Positions 16,717 to 24,711 of a stretch of 52,887 nt of DNA are shown in pieces. The position numbers and the translations under genes are program-made. This stretch comes from Methylobacteriaceae bacterium (GTDB lineage: Bacteria > Pseudomonadota > Alphaproteobacteria > Rhizobiales > Beijerinckiaceae). The number at the start of each line of letters is the position of its first letter. The stretch's first letter is position 1. The DNA is taken from assembly GCA_019233695.1 (NCBI GenBank), contig JAFAME010000330.1:1-52887 (forward strand), given 5' to 3'. Below the pieces are notes generated by a model. It made no database searches. It saw nothing but the letters and a program-made list of their open reading frames with translations, and was not told the origin of the DNA.

Positions 16717-18618
16717 TCAGAGGCCCTTGGCGCGCACCGCCGCCGTGATCTCGTCGAAGATTGCCGGATCATCGACGGTCGCCGGAAGTGTCCATGACTC
16801 GCGATCGGCGATCTTCTTCATCGTGCCGCGCAGAATCTTGCCGGAGCGAGTCTTCGGCAGCCGATCGACGGTGATGGCGAGCTTGAATGAGGCCACCGGC
16901 CCGATCTTGTGGCGCACCAGCTCGACCACCTCCTTTTCGACTTCGCCCGTCGTGCGGTTGACGCCGGACTTCAGCACGATGAACCCGCACGGCGCCTCGC
17001 CCTTGAGAGCGTCCTTGACGCCGACGACGGCGCATTCGGCGACGTCGGGATGCGAGGCAAGGACCTCTTCCATCGCGCCGGTCGAGAGCCGATGGCCCGC
17101 GACGTTGATGATGTCGTCGGTGCGGCCCATGACGTAGACATAGCCGTCAGCGTCGCGATAGCCGGCATCCGCCGTCTTGTAGTAGCCGGGAAACTCGACG
17201 AGATAGCTTTCGCGCATCCGATCGTCGGCGTTCCACAGGGTGGGCAGGCTGCCGGGCGGCAGCGGCAGCTTCAGGACAATCGAGCCCATGCTGGCGGTCG
17301 GGGCAGGCTTGCCCCCTTCATCGACGACGTGGAGATCGTAGCCCGGCATCGGCACACTCGGAGAGCCGTATTTGACCGGGAGAAGGCCGAGGCCCGCCGG
17401 ATTGCCGACGATGCACCATCCGGTCTCGGTCTGCCACCAATGGTCGATGACAGGCACCTTCAGGATGCGCTCCGCCCATTGGATGGTGTCTGGATCGGCG
17501 CGCTCGCCGGCGAGAAACAGTGTCCGCATCGCGGAAACATCGTATCCCGCGAGGAGCTTTGCCTCCGGATCGGCGCGCTTGACGGCACGGAACGCTGTCG
17601 GGGCACAGAACAAGGCCGCCACCTTGTGTTCATCGATGACCCGCCAGAAGGCGCCGGCGTCGGGCGTGCCGACCGGCTTGCCCTCGTACATGAGGCCGGT
17701 CGCCCCATGGATGAGCGGCCCGTAGACGATATAGCTGTGGCCGACGACCCAGCCGATGTCGGAGGCCGCCCAGAACACTTCGCCCGGCTCGATCCCATAG
17801 AGGTTGTGCATCGTCCACTCGAGCGCCACGAGGTGACCGCCGTTGTCGCGCACGATGCCCTTCGGCTTTCCCGTCGTTCCCGAGGTGTAGATGATGTAGA
17901 GCGGATCGGTCGCCCGAACCGCAACGCAATCGGTCTTGCGGCCCTGCGCCCGCGCCTTTGCGGTGAGCGTTGCCCAATCGTGGTCGCGGCCGGGGACGAG
18001 CGCCGCTTCGGCCTGCGCGCGCTGAAAAAGGATGCAGGCCTGCGGCTTTGCCCGGCACAGCACGAGCGCCTCGTCGACCAGCGGCTTGTAGGCGACGATC
18101 CGCCCCGGCTCGATGCCGCACGAGGCGGTGAGCAGGAGCCGTGGCTGCGCATCGTCGATCCTGGCGGCAATTTCGCGGGCGGCAAACCCCCCGAAGACGA
18201 CGGAATGGATGGCACCGATGCGCGCGCAGGCGAGCATCGCAACAGCCGCCTCCGGGATCATCGGCATGTAGATGATGATCCGATCGCCCTTGCCGACGCC
18301 GAAGTCCGTCAATACGGCGGCAAACGTCCTCACCTCGTCGAGAAGCTCGGCATAGGTCAGTGTCTGCTTCGTCCCGGTCACGGGGCTGTCGTAGATAAGC
18401 CCCGGCTGTGCCGCACGGCCCTTGGCGACGTGCCGGTCGAGCGCATTCCAGCACGTGTTGCAAGTGGCGTCCGGGAACCAGCGGCCGCATGCGCCCGCGG
18501 CGGGATCGAAGATTTTGGCGGGCGGCTCGACCCAGTCGATTTCCTGCGCGGCCGCGGCCCAGAAGGCCTCAGGGTCCCTCTGCCAGCGCGCATAGGTTTC
18601 AGCGTAGCGGCTCACCAT
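16717..18618 (-). CDS. prpE: Propionate--CoA ligase (PrpE-type acyl-CoA synthetase)
   Basis: 633 residues, the normal PrpE length. Start at the ATG at 18618 (M-V-S-R-Y-A-E-T-Y-A-R-W), which fits the ACAS N-terminal domain; the further open frame lies over the neighbouring Rieske gene region. Visible motifs: 'YTSGTTGKPKGI' (phosphate loop), 'DHWWQTETGW', 'GYYKTADAGYRDADGYVYVMGRTDDIINVAGHRLS' pieces of the A5-A8 region, and the C-terminal 'KTRSGKILRGTM' with the catalytic, acetylatable Lys. It activates propionate (and possibly acetate) to the acyl-CoA. No methylcitrate-cycle genes are adjacent. It diverges from the Rieske oxygenase gene. Confidence 0.93.
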   Translation of the reverse strand: MVSRYAETYARWQRDPEAFWAAAAQEIDWVEPPAKIFDPAAGACGRWFPDATCNTCWNALDRHVAKGRAAQPGLIYDSPVTGTKQTLTYAELLDEVRTFAAVLTDFGVGKGDRIIIYMPMIPEAAVAMLACARIGAIHSVVFGGFAAREIAARIDDAQPRLLLTASCGIEPGRIVAYKPLVDEALVLCRAKPQACILFQRAQAEAALVPGRDHDWATLTAKARAQGRKTDCVAVRATDPLYIIYTSGTTGKPKGIVRDNGGHLVALEWTMHNLYGIEPGEVFWAASDIGWVVGHSYIVYGPLIHGATGLMYEGKPVGTPDAGAFWRVIDEHKVAALFCAPTAFRAVKRADPEAKLLAGYDVSAMRTLFLAGERADPDTIQWAERILKVPVIDHWWQTETGWCIVGNPAGLGLLPVKYGSPSVPMPGYDLHVVDEGGKPAPTASMGSIVLKLPLPPGSLPTLWNADDRMRESYLVEFPGYYKTADAGYRDADGYVYVMGRTDDIINVAGHRLSTGAMEEVLASHPDVAECAVVGVKDALKGEAPCGFIVLKSGVNRTTGEVEKEVVELVRHKIGPVASFKLAITVDRLPKTRSGKILRGTMKKIADRESWTLPATVDDPAIFDEITAAVRAKGL

Positions 18619-18763
18619 CGCTGCGCATTCGGACGGCCAATGCCCGCCCTTTGTCAAGCCGACGACCGTGCAGGCGGGCGGCGCCGCACCCGCGGCTTGA
18701 CCCTGCGGGTCGGGAAAGGCAAGGTCCGCCGCGCATCCCCAAAGGTCAGTCGGAGCGCCACCA

Positions 18764-19801
18764 CTGCGACGCGATTTCTGGTACCTCGTTACCCAGTCAA
18801 GCAAGCTGCGCCCGGGGCGCACACTGGCGGCGACGCTGCTTGGCGAACCCCTCCTTCTCGGGCGCCGGGCCTCGGGCGAGGTGTTCGCGTTCGCCGATGT
18901 CTGTCCGCACCGCGGCATGCCGATGCGCCATGGCCTGTTCGATGGCGAGACGCTGCAGTGCTGCTATCACGGCTGGACCTTCGGTGCCGCAGACGGGCGC
19001 TGCACGTCCATCCCGGCGCTCTCCGCCCAGCAGCCTCTCGATCCGAGCCGATTTCGGCTGCGTGCCTATCCCTGCCGCGAGGTGCAGGGGAACATCTGGG
19101 TGTTCATGAGCGAAGCACGCGACCCCGACCCGGCCGAGTTGCCTGAAGTGCCGCGCCTGCAAGGGTTCGACGGTGCCGCCCCGCAAGTCACCGCGGTCAT
19201 GCGCTTCCCCTGCAACGCCGATCTCGCGACGATCGGGTTCATCGATCCGGCCCATCCCGCCTTCATCCACACGTCGCGATGGTGGCGGAGCAAGAAGGCG
19301 CGGCTGCGCGAGAAGGAAAAGCATTTCGAGCCGGTCGGCCTCGGCTTTCGGGTCCGACCGCACAAACTGAACGGCGCCGGGGGCAATCCCTACCGGCTCC
19401 TCGGCCGCAACGTCGAGATCGAGCTTCGCATCGAGCTTCCTGGCCTGAGGCTGGAGCAGATCACCGGAGACCGCTACTCCGCCGCCGTGCTCGCGGCCTC
19501 GACCCCCATCGACGCCGATACGACGGACGTGCACTATTGCGTCTACTGGACGGTGCCGTGGATGGCGCCGATGAAACCCTTTGCGCGGTGGATGACCCGC
19601 GACTTCCTCCGTCAGGACTATGAGGTGGCGGTGAAACTGCGCGAGGGCGGCGCGCCGACCGTGCCGCCGCTGTTCGTCGGCGACGCGGACGCGCAGATCA
19701 TGTGGTTCTTTCGGCTGGCCAAGGAATGGCAGAACAGCCGGGCCGAGGGCCGCCCTTTCGTCAATCCGCTGCGCGAGCAGGCGCTGCGCTGGCGCAGCTG
19801 A
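18764..19801 (+). CDS. Rieske [2Fe-2S] aromatic-ring-type oxygenase; start codon unclear
   Basis: The Rieske motif is 'CPHRG' followed by 'CCYHGW', and the mononuclear iron site shows D-x-x-H-x4-H in 'DPAHPAFIH'. The C-terminal half has the 'VYWTVPWMAPMKPFARW' pattern seen in the VanA/Pobl-like Rieske oxygenase group. Clear family similarity begins at 'RRDFWYLVTQSS' (from ~18767), yet this frame contains no ATG, GTG or TTG between an in-frame stop at 18698-18700 and a GTG at 18881; the GTG would delete the first strands of the Rieske domain. I set the start at a CTG (18764) as the least bad choice. A CTG start, a small frameshift or a sequencing error are the alternatives. No reductase gene is next to it. 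Confidence 0.85.
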   Translation: MRRDFWYLVTQSSKLRPGRTLAATLLGEPLLLGRRASGEVFAFADVCPHRGMPMRHGLFDGETLQCCYHGWTFGAADGRCTSIPALSAQQPLDPSRFRLRAYPCREVQGNIWVFMSEARDPDPAELPEVPRLQGFDGAAPQVTAVMRFPCNADLATIGFIDPAHPAFIHTSRWWRSKKARLREKEKHFEPVGLGFRVRPHKLNGAGGNPYRLLGRNVEIELRIELPGLRLEQITGDRYSAAVLAASTPIDADTTDVHYCVYWTVPWMAPMKPFARWMTRDFLRQDYEVAVKLREGGAPTVPPLFVGDADAQIMWFFRLAKEWQNSRAEGRPFVNPLREQALRWRS

Positions 19802-19820
19802 CCGAGGATCGCGATTCCGC

Positions 19821-20813
19821 TTACCCGTCGTCGCCGCGATTGTGCAGTCGCCGCTCCCAGTCGAGCGCCTGGCGGACAATCTCGTCGAGCCGGTCGTGGC
19901 GCGGCCTCCACCCGAGGTTCACCTTGATCCGGTCGGCATGGGCGACGATTGCGGCCGGATCGCCGGGCCGCCGGCCCGCGATACGCACCTTGAAATTCAC
20001 CCCCGAGATGCGCTTGACCGCCTCGGCGACCTCGAAGACCGAGATACCGCGCCCGTATCCGCAATTGCAGGTCAGGCTCGCGCCGCCGGCGCGCAGGTGG
20101 GCCAGTCCGGCCAAATGCGCCTGAACGAGATCGGTGACGTGGATGTAGTCGCGCAGGCAGGAACCGTCGGGCGTCGGGTAGTCCGCGCCGAACACGTCAA
20201 GATGCGGGCGCCGGCCGAGGGCGGCCTGCACGGCGACCTTGATGAGATGCGTCGCGTTTGCCGTCGACTGGCCGGAACGGCCCTGGGGATCGGCGCCGGC
20301 GACGTTGAAATAGCGCAAGACGACGCTACGCAGGTCGTGGGCGCGACCGGCATCTTCGAGCATCCACTCGACCATGAGCTTCGATCGGCCGTATGGCGAT
20401 ACCGGCGCCGTCGGTTCGTCTTCCGAGACCGGATTGACTTTTGCCTCGCCGTAGACGGCGGCCGTCGAGGAGAAGATGAAATGCCGCACGCCTCCGGCAA
20501 CGGCGCTGGCGATGAGATTGCGCGCCTTGGAGGTATTGTTGAGGTAGTAGCCGAGCGGATCGGTGATGGATTCCGGCACGACCATCCTGGCGGCGAAATG
20601 GATGATCGCATCGATATGCTTTTCGGCGATGATCCGCTCGACGAGAACCTCATCGCCCGCGTCCCCGACGATGAGTTCGGCTCCTTTCGGCACTGCCCAG
20701 CGAAACCCGGTCGAGAGGTTGTCGAGAACGGCAACCGGCTCGCCCGCATCGATGAGCGCGAGGACCATGTGGCTGCCGATGTATCCGGCCCCACCTGTCA
20801 CCAGAACCGACAA
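19821..20813 (-). CDS. galE: UDP-glucose 4-epimerase
   Basis: 330 residues with the extended SDR hallmarks: 'VTGGAGYIGSHMV' nucleotide-binding loop at the very N-terminus, 'SSTAAVYGE' and catalytic 'SPYGRSKLMVEWML' (Tyr-x3-Lys). It interconverts UDP-glucose and UDP-galactose. The start is a TTG at 20813, supported by AAGGGAG eight bases upstream and by the fact that the frame has no better start before the nucleotide-binding loop. It is divergent from galU over 180 bases, forming a UDP-sugar locus for exopolysaccharide or lipopolysaccharide. Confidence 0.95.
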   Translation of the reverse strand: MSVLVTGGAGYIGSHMVLALIDAGEPVAVLDNLSTGFRWAVPKGAELIVGDAGDEVLVERIIAEKHIDAIIHFAARMVVPESITDPLGYYLNNTSKARNLIASAVAGGVRHFIFSSTAAVYGEAKVNPVSEDEPTAPVSPYGRSKLMVEWMLEDAGRAHDLRSVVLRYFNVAGADPQGRSGQSTANATHLIKVAVQAALGRRPHLDVFGADYPTPDGSCLRDYIHVTDLVQAHLAGLAHLRAGGASLTCNCGYGRGISVFEVAEAVKRISGVNFKVRIAGRRPGDPAAIVAHADRIKVNLGWRPRHDRLDEIVRQALDWERRLHNRGDDG

Positions 20814-20993
20814 ACGTCTGCTCCCTTGTTGCTGAAGTCAGGATGGAAATGCCCAGGGCTGACGCAGCGATAGCGGGACGAAACTAATTTTGTATCAATC
20901 GATTCTGCTCTATGCAGGCAACGATGGTCGCCGCATGGGCCGCGCAGGGCAGGTGGTTGGCTGCCTTCCTCGACCTTATTCCGGGATGGTTTC

Positions 20994-21884
20994 ATGAACA
21001 AACCCATTCGCAAGGCGGTGCTGCCCGTAGCGGGCCTCGGCACGCGCTTCCTGCCTGCCACCAAGGCCGTTCCGAAAGAGATGCTGACGGTGGTCGACCG
21101 GCCGGCCCTGCAGCACGTCGTCGAGGAAGCGCGCGAAGCCGGCATCGAACACTTCGTCTTTGTCACCGGCCGCAACAAGTCGGTGATCGAGGATCATTTC
21201 GACATGGCCTATGAGCTCGAGGATACGCTGAAGCGGCGCGGGAAGGAGAAGGAATTCGCAGCGCTGATGGCCGATCTGCCGAAGGCGGGCGCGACAAGCT
21301 TCACCCGCCAGCAGGCCCCACTGGGCCTCGGCCACGCGGTGTGGTGCGCCCGCGACATCGTCGGCGACGAACCCTTCGCCGTGCTCCTTCCCGACATGAT
21401 CACTATGGGCAGCAAGACGCGCCAGAGCCGCTGCCTTGCCCAATGCGTTGCTGCCTACGAGCGCCACGGCGGCAATATCATCGCAGTCGAGGAGGTGCCG
21501 TGGGAGGAGACACACCAATACGGCATCGTCTCGGTCGGGCGCGACTACGGTGACACGTTCGAGATCACCGGCATGGTCGAAAAGCCACCGAAAGGGACGG
21601 CGCCCTCGAATCTCTACATCACCGGCCGCTATATCCTCTTGCCGGAGATTTTTGCGATCCTCGACAAGGGCGAGACGGGGGCGGGCGGCGAGATCCAGCT
21701 CACCGACGGCATGATCAAGCTGATGGCGCAGGCGCCCTTTCATGGCGTGCGCTTCGACGGCCGGACCTACGATTGCGGCATGAAGCTTGGATTCCTGACC
21801 GCGAATGTTGCCTTCGCCCTCGCGCGTCCCGATATCGCCCCGCCGTTGCGCGAAGAATTGAAGCGGCTGCTGGGCACGAACTGA
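20994..21884 (+). CDS. galU: UTP--glucose-1-phosphate uridylyltransferase
   Basis: 296 residues, the normal bacterial length. It starts 'MNKPIRKAVLPVAGLGTRFLPATKAVPKEML', containing the nucleotide-binding GxGTRxLPxTK motif (written here in pieces), and includes 'FVTGRNKSVIEDHFD', 'LGLGHAVWCARDIVGDEPFAVLLPDM' segments and 'EKPPKGTAPSNL'. It makes UDP-glucose, the substrate of the divergent galE product. The convergent downstream gene encodes an outer-membrane barrel; a palindromic repeat lies between the two stops. Confidence 0.96.
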   Translation: MNKPIRKAVLPVAGLGTRFLPATKAVPKEMLTVVDRPALQHVVEEAREAGIEHFVFVTGRNKSVIEDHFDMAYELEDTLKRRGKEKEFAALMADLPKAGATSFTRQQAPLGLGHAVWCARDIVGDEPFAVLLPDMITMGSKTRQSRCLAQCVAAYERHGGNIIAVEEVPWEETHQYGIVSVGRDYGDTFEITGMVEKPPKGTAPSNLYITGRYILLPEIFAILDKGETGAGGEIQLTDGMIKLMAQAPFHGVRFDGRTYDCGMKLGFLTANVAFALARPDIAPPLREELKRLLGTN

Positions 21885-21894
21885 AGGCGCTGCC

Positions 21895-21973
21895 GTCATT
21901 GCGAGGAGCGCAGCGAGGAAGCAATCCAGCAGCGACGCCGGTCGCTGGATTGCTTCGTCGCGCTCGCAATGAC
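21895..21973. repeat. Palindromic intergenic repeat, probable bidirectional terminator
   Basis: Outer arms begin GTCATTGCGAG and end CTCGCAATGAC; inner arms are GCAATCCAGC / GCTGGATTGC, with an innermost CAGCGAC / GTCGCTG stem. It fills the gap between the convergent galU and barrel-protein genes and could fold into one long hairpin on either strand. Elements with these end sequences are widespread between genes in Hyphomicrobiales, as far as I recall. Confidence 0.75.
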
Positions 21974-21992
21974 GAGAGGCAACGATGGCGCC

Positions 21993-23678
21993 CTACCGTT
22001 GCAACCTCAACCCCAGCAGGAAGACATTCTGCGTGTAGTCTGAGCCCGGTGTGGTGCTCTTCAGGTGTTCGAGGGTATAGCTTGCTCGCAGGACCCACCA
22101 GCGCGACAGGCTGTATTCAGCCTTGAGCCCCAGGTCGTAGGTTTTTTCGTCGAGCTTTATCCCGGTATAGTTCGTGTCCTGGAAGCTCGCGAGCCCGGTG
22201 AGCGTGACATTGCGGAAGAGCGCGTGCGAGGCTTCGAGCGAGACGCGGCGCGAGATCGAGCCGGAGGCCCCGGCGATGTCGGTCTCGTCGAAGGAGGTGG
22301 CCGCCCTGAGCGTCAATGTGGTCAGCGCCGTCGGGCTCCAGACGAGCGAACCGTCGACGACCGGGCCGCGCAGATCCTTCAGCCGCTTGTCGTCGTAGCT
22401 CCGGTCCTCGTAGCCGAGCGAGGCTTGGCCCGTCAGCTTTCTGGAAAACTCGAAGCTCGAGCCGCCGAGCGCGCCGGCGCCGGTCGAATTGCGCACGAAG
22501 CCGGAAAGGTCGGGCGTCACGTCGTGGCGCCGGATGTCGCCGAAAGCTTCGAGGAAAGGGATGAGGCCGGGAGTGATCTCGTAGGACGCGCGACCGCGCA
22601 GGCCGTAGGCGTTGTAGTTGTCGCGGTCGAGACGCAGGATGGAACCGTCGGAAAGATTGGCGTTCTCATAGGCGGTCCGGTCGACGGTGCTGAGAAGCGA
22701 CAGCGACAGACGGTTGAACGTCTGGGTGACTCCTGCCGTTCCGCCAAAGCCGTAGATCAGCGGCCGGCCGACCACCGCCGCTCCCGGGATGCCCGGGGCG
22801 AGCTCGGGCGAACTCGGCCGCTGCGTCGTGACGGTGAAGCGGCCCTCGAGATCGATCTTGGTGTCGCGCGTTACGTCGATGCGGCCGTCGACCTTGCCGT
22901 CGGCATCGGGGCGATTGGCGTTGTGGTCGGAGAAATAGTCCGAATAGCCGGCCCGCAGATTGCCCTTGAGCTCGTGGTTTGACCATTCCGACTGGAATGC
23001 GGCGCCACCCTCGACGCGGGAATAGGCCGAGCCTTTGACGCCGGTGTTGGCCTGTTCCGGATTGCTGTCGTAGCCGATGTCCCCCTCGATGTAGGGCGTG
23101 ACGCGCAGGAAGCCGACGTCGATGCCGACGGGTGCGAAGGGGTTCGGATCGAGAATCGACTTGCGTAGCGGCGGGGGCTGCGGGACGAGGGCGACGGTTG
23201 GCGGGGGCGGAGCGACGGGCGTGACCGGCGGCCCTCCCTTGCGCTCGGCCGCGCGGACCTCCGGCGCTGTCTGATAGGGCTGAAGCGGCGGCAGCGGGCG
23301 CGGGTTGACCGTCTTGCGCGGCCCATATTGCTTGATGAGTTTGCGCGGCCGGCCGTAGTTCGGCGCGATGCTCGGCGCATTGTTCTCCGCCTGCGGCGGG
23401 GTCGGGGCGGCCACCGGATTGGTTCCCCCGGGCGATCCCGCCGGCGGCGCAACCGGTGGTTCGTCGCGAAAAGTCTGCGCCTCGTCATTGCCGCGCAGCC
23501 CGAGATCTCCGGCGCCCGGCGTCGCATCGAGAACCTGGGCCGCCGCCTGCGTCGGCATTCCCGCCGCGACGATCGCGGCGAGGAAGATCGCCGCGGCGGC
23601 CTCGACACATCGGCGAATGGGGAGGGTCGAGGGCACCGGCGCCCCTGCTGCGGCCGCTCGCACCGCGCGTGCGTTCAT
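21993..23678 (-). CDS. Outer-membrane beta-barrel protein with Pro-rich periplasmic region
   Basis: 561 residues from the ATG at 23678. A signal peptide ends near residue 47 ('MPTQAAAQ'). Residues ~50-180 form a Pro-rich, disordered region with 'YGRPRKLIKQYGPRKTVNPRP'. The remaining ~380 residues alternate aromatic and polar residues in strand-like segments and finish 'NVFLLGLRLQR', consistent with a 14-18-stranded barrel of the BBP2/OMP_b-brl type. No ribosome site is obvious. Adjacent galE and galU suggest a role in polysaccharide export or surface anchoring, but that is only context. Upstream lies an AT-rich stretch with a CtrA-like TTAACCAT. Confidence 0.82.
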   Translation of the reverse strand: MNARAVRAAAAGAPVPSTLPIRRCVEAAAAIFLAAIVAAGMPTQAAAQVLDATPGAGDLGLRGNDEAQTFRDEPPVAPPAGSPGGTNPVAAPTPPQAENNAPSIAPNYGRPRKLIKQYGPRKTVNPRPLPPLQPYQTAPEVRAAERKGGPPVTPVAPPPPTVALVPQPPPLRKSILDPNPFAPVGIDVGFLRVTPYIEGDIGYDSNPEQANTGVKGSAYSRVEGGAAFQSEWSNHELKGNLRAGYSDYFSDHNANRPDADGKVDGRIDVTRDTKIDLEGRFTVTTQRPSSPELAPGIPGAAVVGRPLIYGFGGTAGVTQTFNRLSLSLLSTVDRTAYENANLSDGSILRLDRDNYNAYGLRGRASYEITPGLIPFLEAFGDIRRHDVTPDLSGFVRNSTGAGALGGSSFEFSRKLTGQASLGYEDRSYDDKRLKDLRGPVVDGSLVWSPTALTTLTLRAATSFDETDIAGASGSISRRVSLEASHALFRNVTLTGLASFQDTNYTGIKLDEKTYDLGLKAEYSLSRWWVLRASYTLEHLKSTTPGSDYTQNVFLLGLRLQR

Positions 23679-23995
23679 CAATGACCGATTAACGATTTAT
23701 GGTTAATGCTCTCTTAGCGAGGCGTTCCTGCCGGTCGCTCGAAGCGCCCCGCCGATGCCACGGTTCGCCCCCTGACCAAGGCGCAGGCGGCCTGACCGAT
23801 TCCGTGCATGAGGCTGGCTGAACCGGCGGCAGTTTTCGCCCCGCCGTCTCCTCCGATGGCCGGCACGGATGTTGCTTTCTACCTCCGGCGCTCTCGTCCC
23901 TGCGGTCTGCAGCCTGCTTCCGGCCCCCGCTTTGCTCTGGAAGCGGCTGCGCGTCACGCCGAGCGCGCATCCGAAACTCCTGCGGAGGCCACTCC
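23679..23995. other. Divergent intergenic region upstream of the barrel protein and the isochorismatase gene
   Basis: 317 bases. The end next to the barrel gene (about 23680-23712) is distinctly AT-rich against a GC-rich background and probably holds its promoter. The other end carries GGAGG for the isochorismatase start. In between I see no coding-like frame and no strong hairpin. Confidence 0.5.
23699..23706 (-). promoter_or_regulatory. Candidate CtrA half-site upstream of the barrel-protein gene
   Basis: On the minus strand the sequence reads TTAACCAT, followed at ten bases by TTAATC. TTAACCAT is the half-site described for the alphaproteobacterial cell-cycle regulator CtrA. It lies ~20 bases upstream of the start codon, close to where a promoter should be. 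The second TTAA is not at the canonical seven-base spacing, so confidence is low. Confidence 0.3.
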
Positions 23996-24709
23996 TTGGG
24001 CACGGACAGGATCGAGATCGAGGCCGAGCCCTATGCCTTCGAGCTCCTGCCTGACCGCTGCGCGCTCCTCATCATCGACATGCAGCGCGATTTCCTGGAG
24101 CCTGGCGGCTTTGGCGAGATGCTCGGCAACGATGTCTCGCGGCTGCGCCGCACGATCGAGCCGAACCGGCGCCTGCTTGCCGCCTGGCGCGGCGCCGGCC
24201 GCCCCGTCATGCATACGCGCGAGGGACATCGGCCCGACCTTGCCGACCTGCCGCCGGCCAAGAAGATCCGCGGGCGCGGCGCGACTGCCATCGGCGATGC
24301 CGGTCCGATGGGTCGCATTCTGGTGCGCGGCGAAGCCGGCCACGACATCATCCCGGAGCTCTATCCGGTTCCCGGCGAGCCGGTGATCGACAAGCCCGGC
24401 AAGGGCGCCTTCTTCGCAACCGACCTTCACGCGATCCTGCAGAACCGCACCATCACTCAGCTCGTCGTCACCGGCGTCACGACCGAAGTTTGCGTCAACA
24501 CCACCGTGCGCGAGGCAAATGACCGCGGCTACGAGTGCCTCGTCCTCGACGACTGCGTCGGCTCGTACTTCCCGGACTTCCACGCCACGGGCCTGGCGAT
24601 GATCAAGGCTCAGGGCGGCATTTTCGGCTGGGTCGGCACATCCGACCGGCTGATCGAGGCCATCAGCAAAAGGGGCTCGACCCCTGGAGCGGAGCGTGCG
24701 GGGGTATAG
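23996..24709 (+). CDS. Isochorismatase-family cysteine amidohydrolase, biuret-hydrolase-like
   Basis: 237 residues from a TTG at 23996, which has GGAGG seven bases upstream. The catalytic triad of the family is visible: Asp28 ('LIIDMQRDF'), Lys133 ('[10 protein letters not shown]') and Cys166 ('TTEVCVNTT'). Segments '[14 protein letters not shown]', '[19 protein letters not shown]' and '[18 protein letters not shown]' closely match what I recall of bacterial biuret hydrolase (BiuH), which splits biuret to allophanate and ammonia; other ureide amidases are possible. The permease gene begins two bases after its stop, so uptake and hydrolysis of the same small nitrogen compound is likely. No allophanate hydrolase or cyanuric acid hydrolase gene is in the window. 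Confidence 0.88.
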   Translation: MGTDRIEIEAEPYAFELLPDRCALLIIDMQRDFLEPGGFGEMLGNDVSRLRRTIEPNRRLLAAWRGAGRPVMHTREGHRPDLADLPPAKKIRGRGATAIGDAGPMGRILVRGEAGHDIIPELYPVPGEPVIDKPGKGAFFATDLHAILQNRTITQLVVTGVTTEVCVNTTVREANDRGYECLVLDDCVGSYFPDFHATGLAMIKAQGGIFGWVGTSDRLIEAISKRGSTPGAERAGV

Positions 24710-24711
24710 CG

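Noticed and set aside
16909-19146. A 745-residue open frame on the plus strand over prpE and the Rieske region
   Set aside because: It lies antisense to prpE, whose protein has all ACAS motifs, and in a different frame from the Rieske protein; its composition is that of an antisense shadow in GC-rich DNA.
20880-20930. Sigma-70-like promoter (TTGTAT ... TATGCA) upstream of galU
   Set aside because: The spacing of 15 bases and weak hexamers are not convincing, although this is the AT-richest part of the gap.
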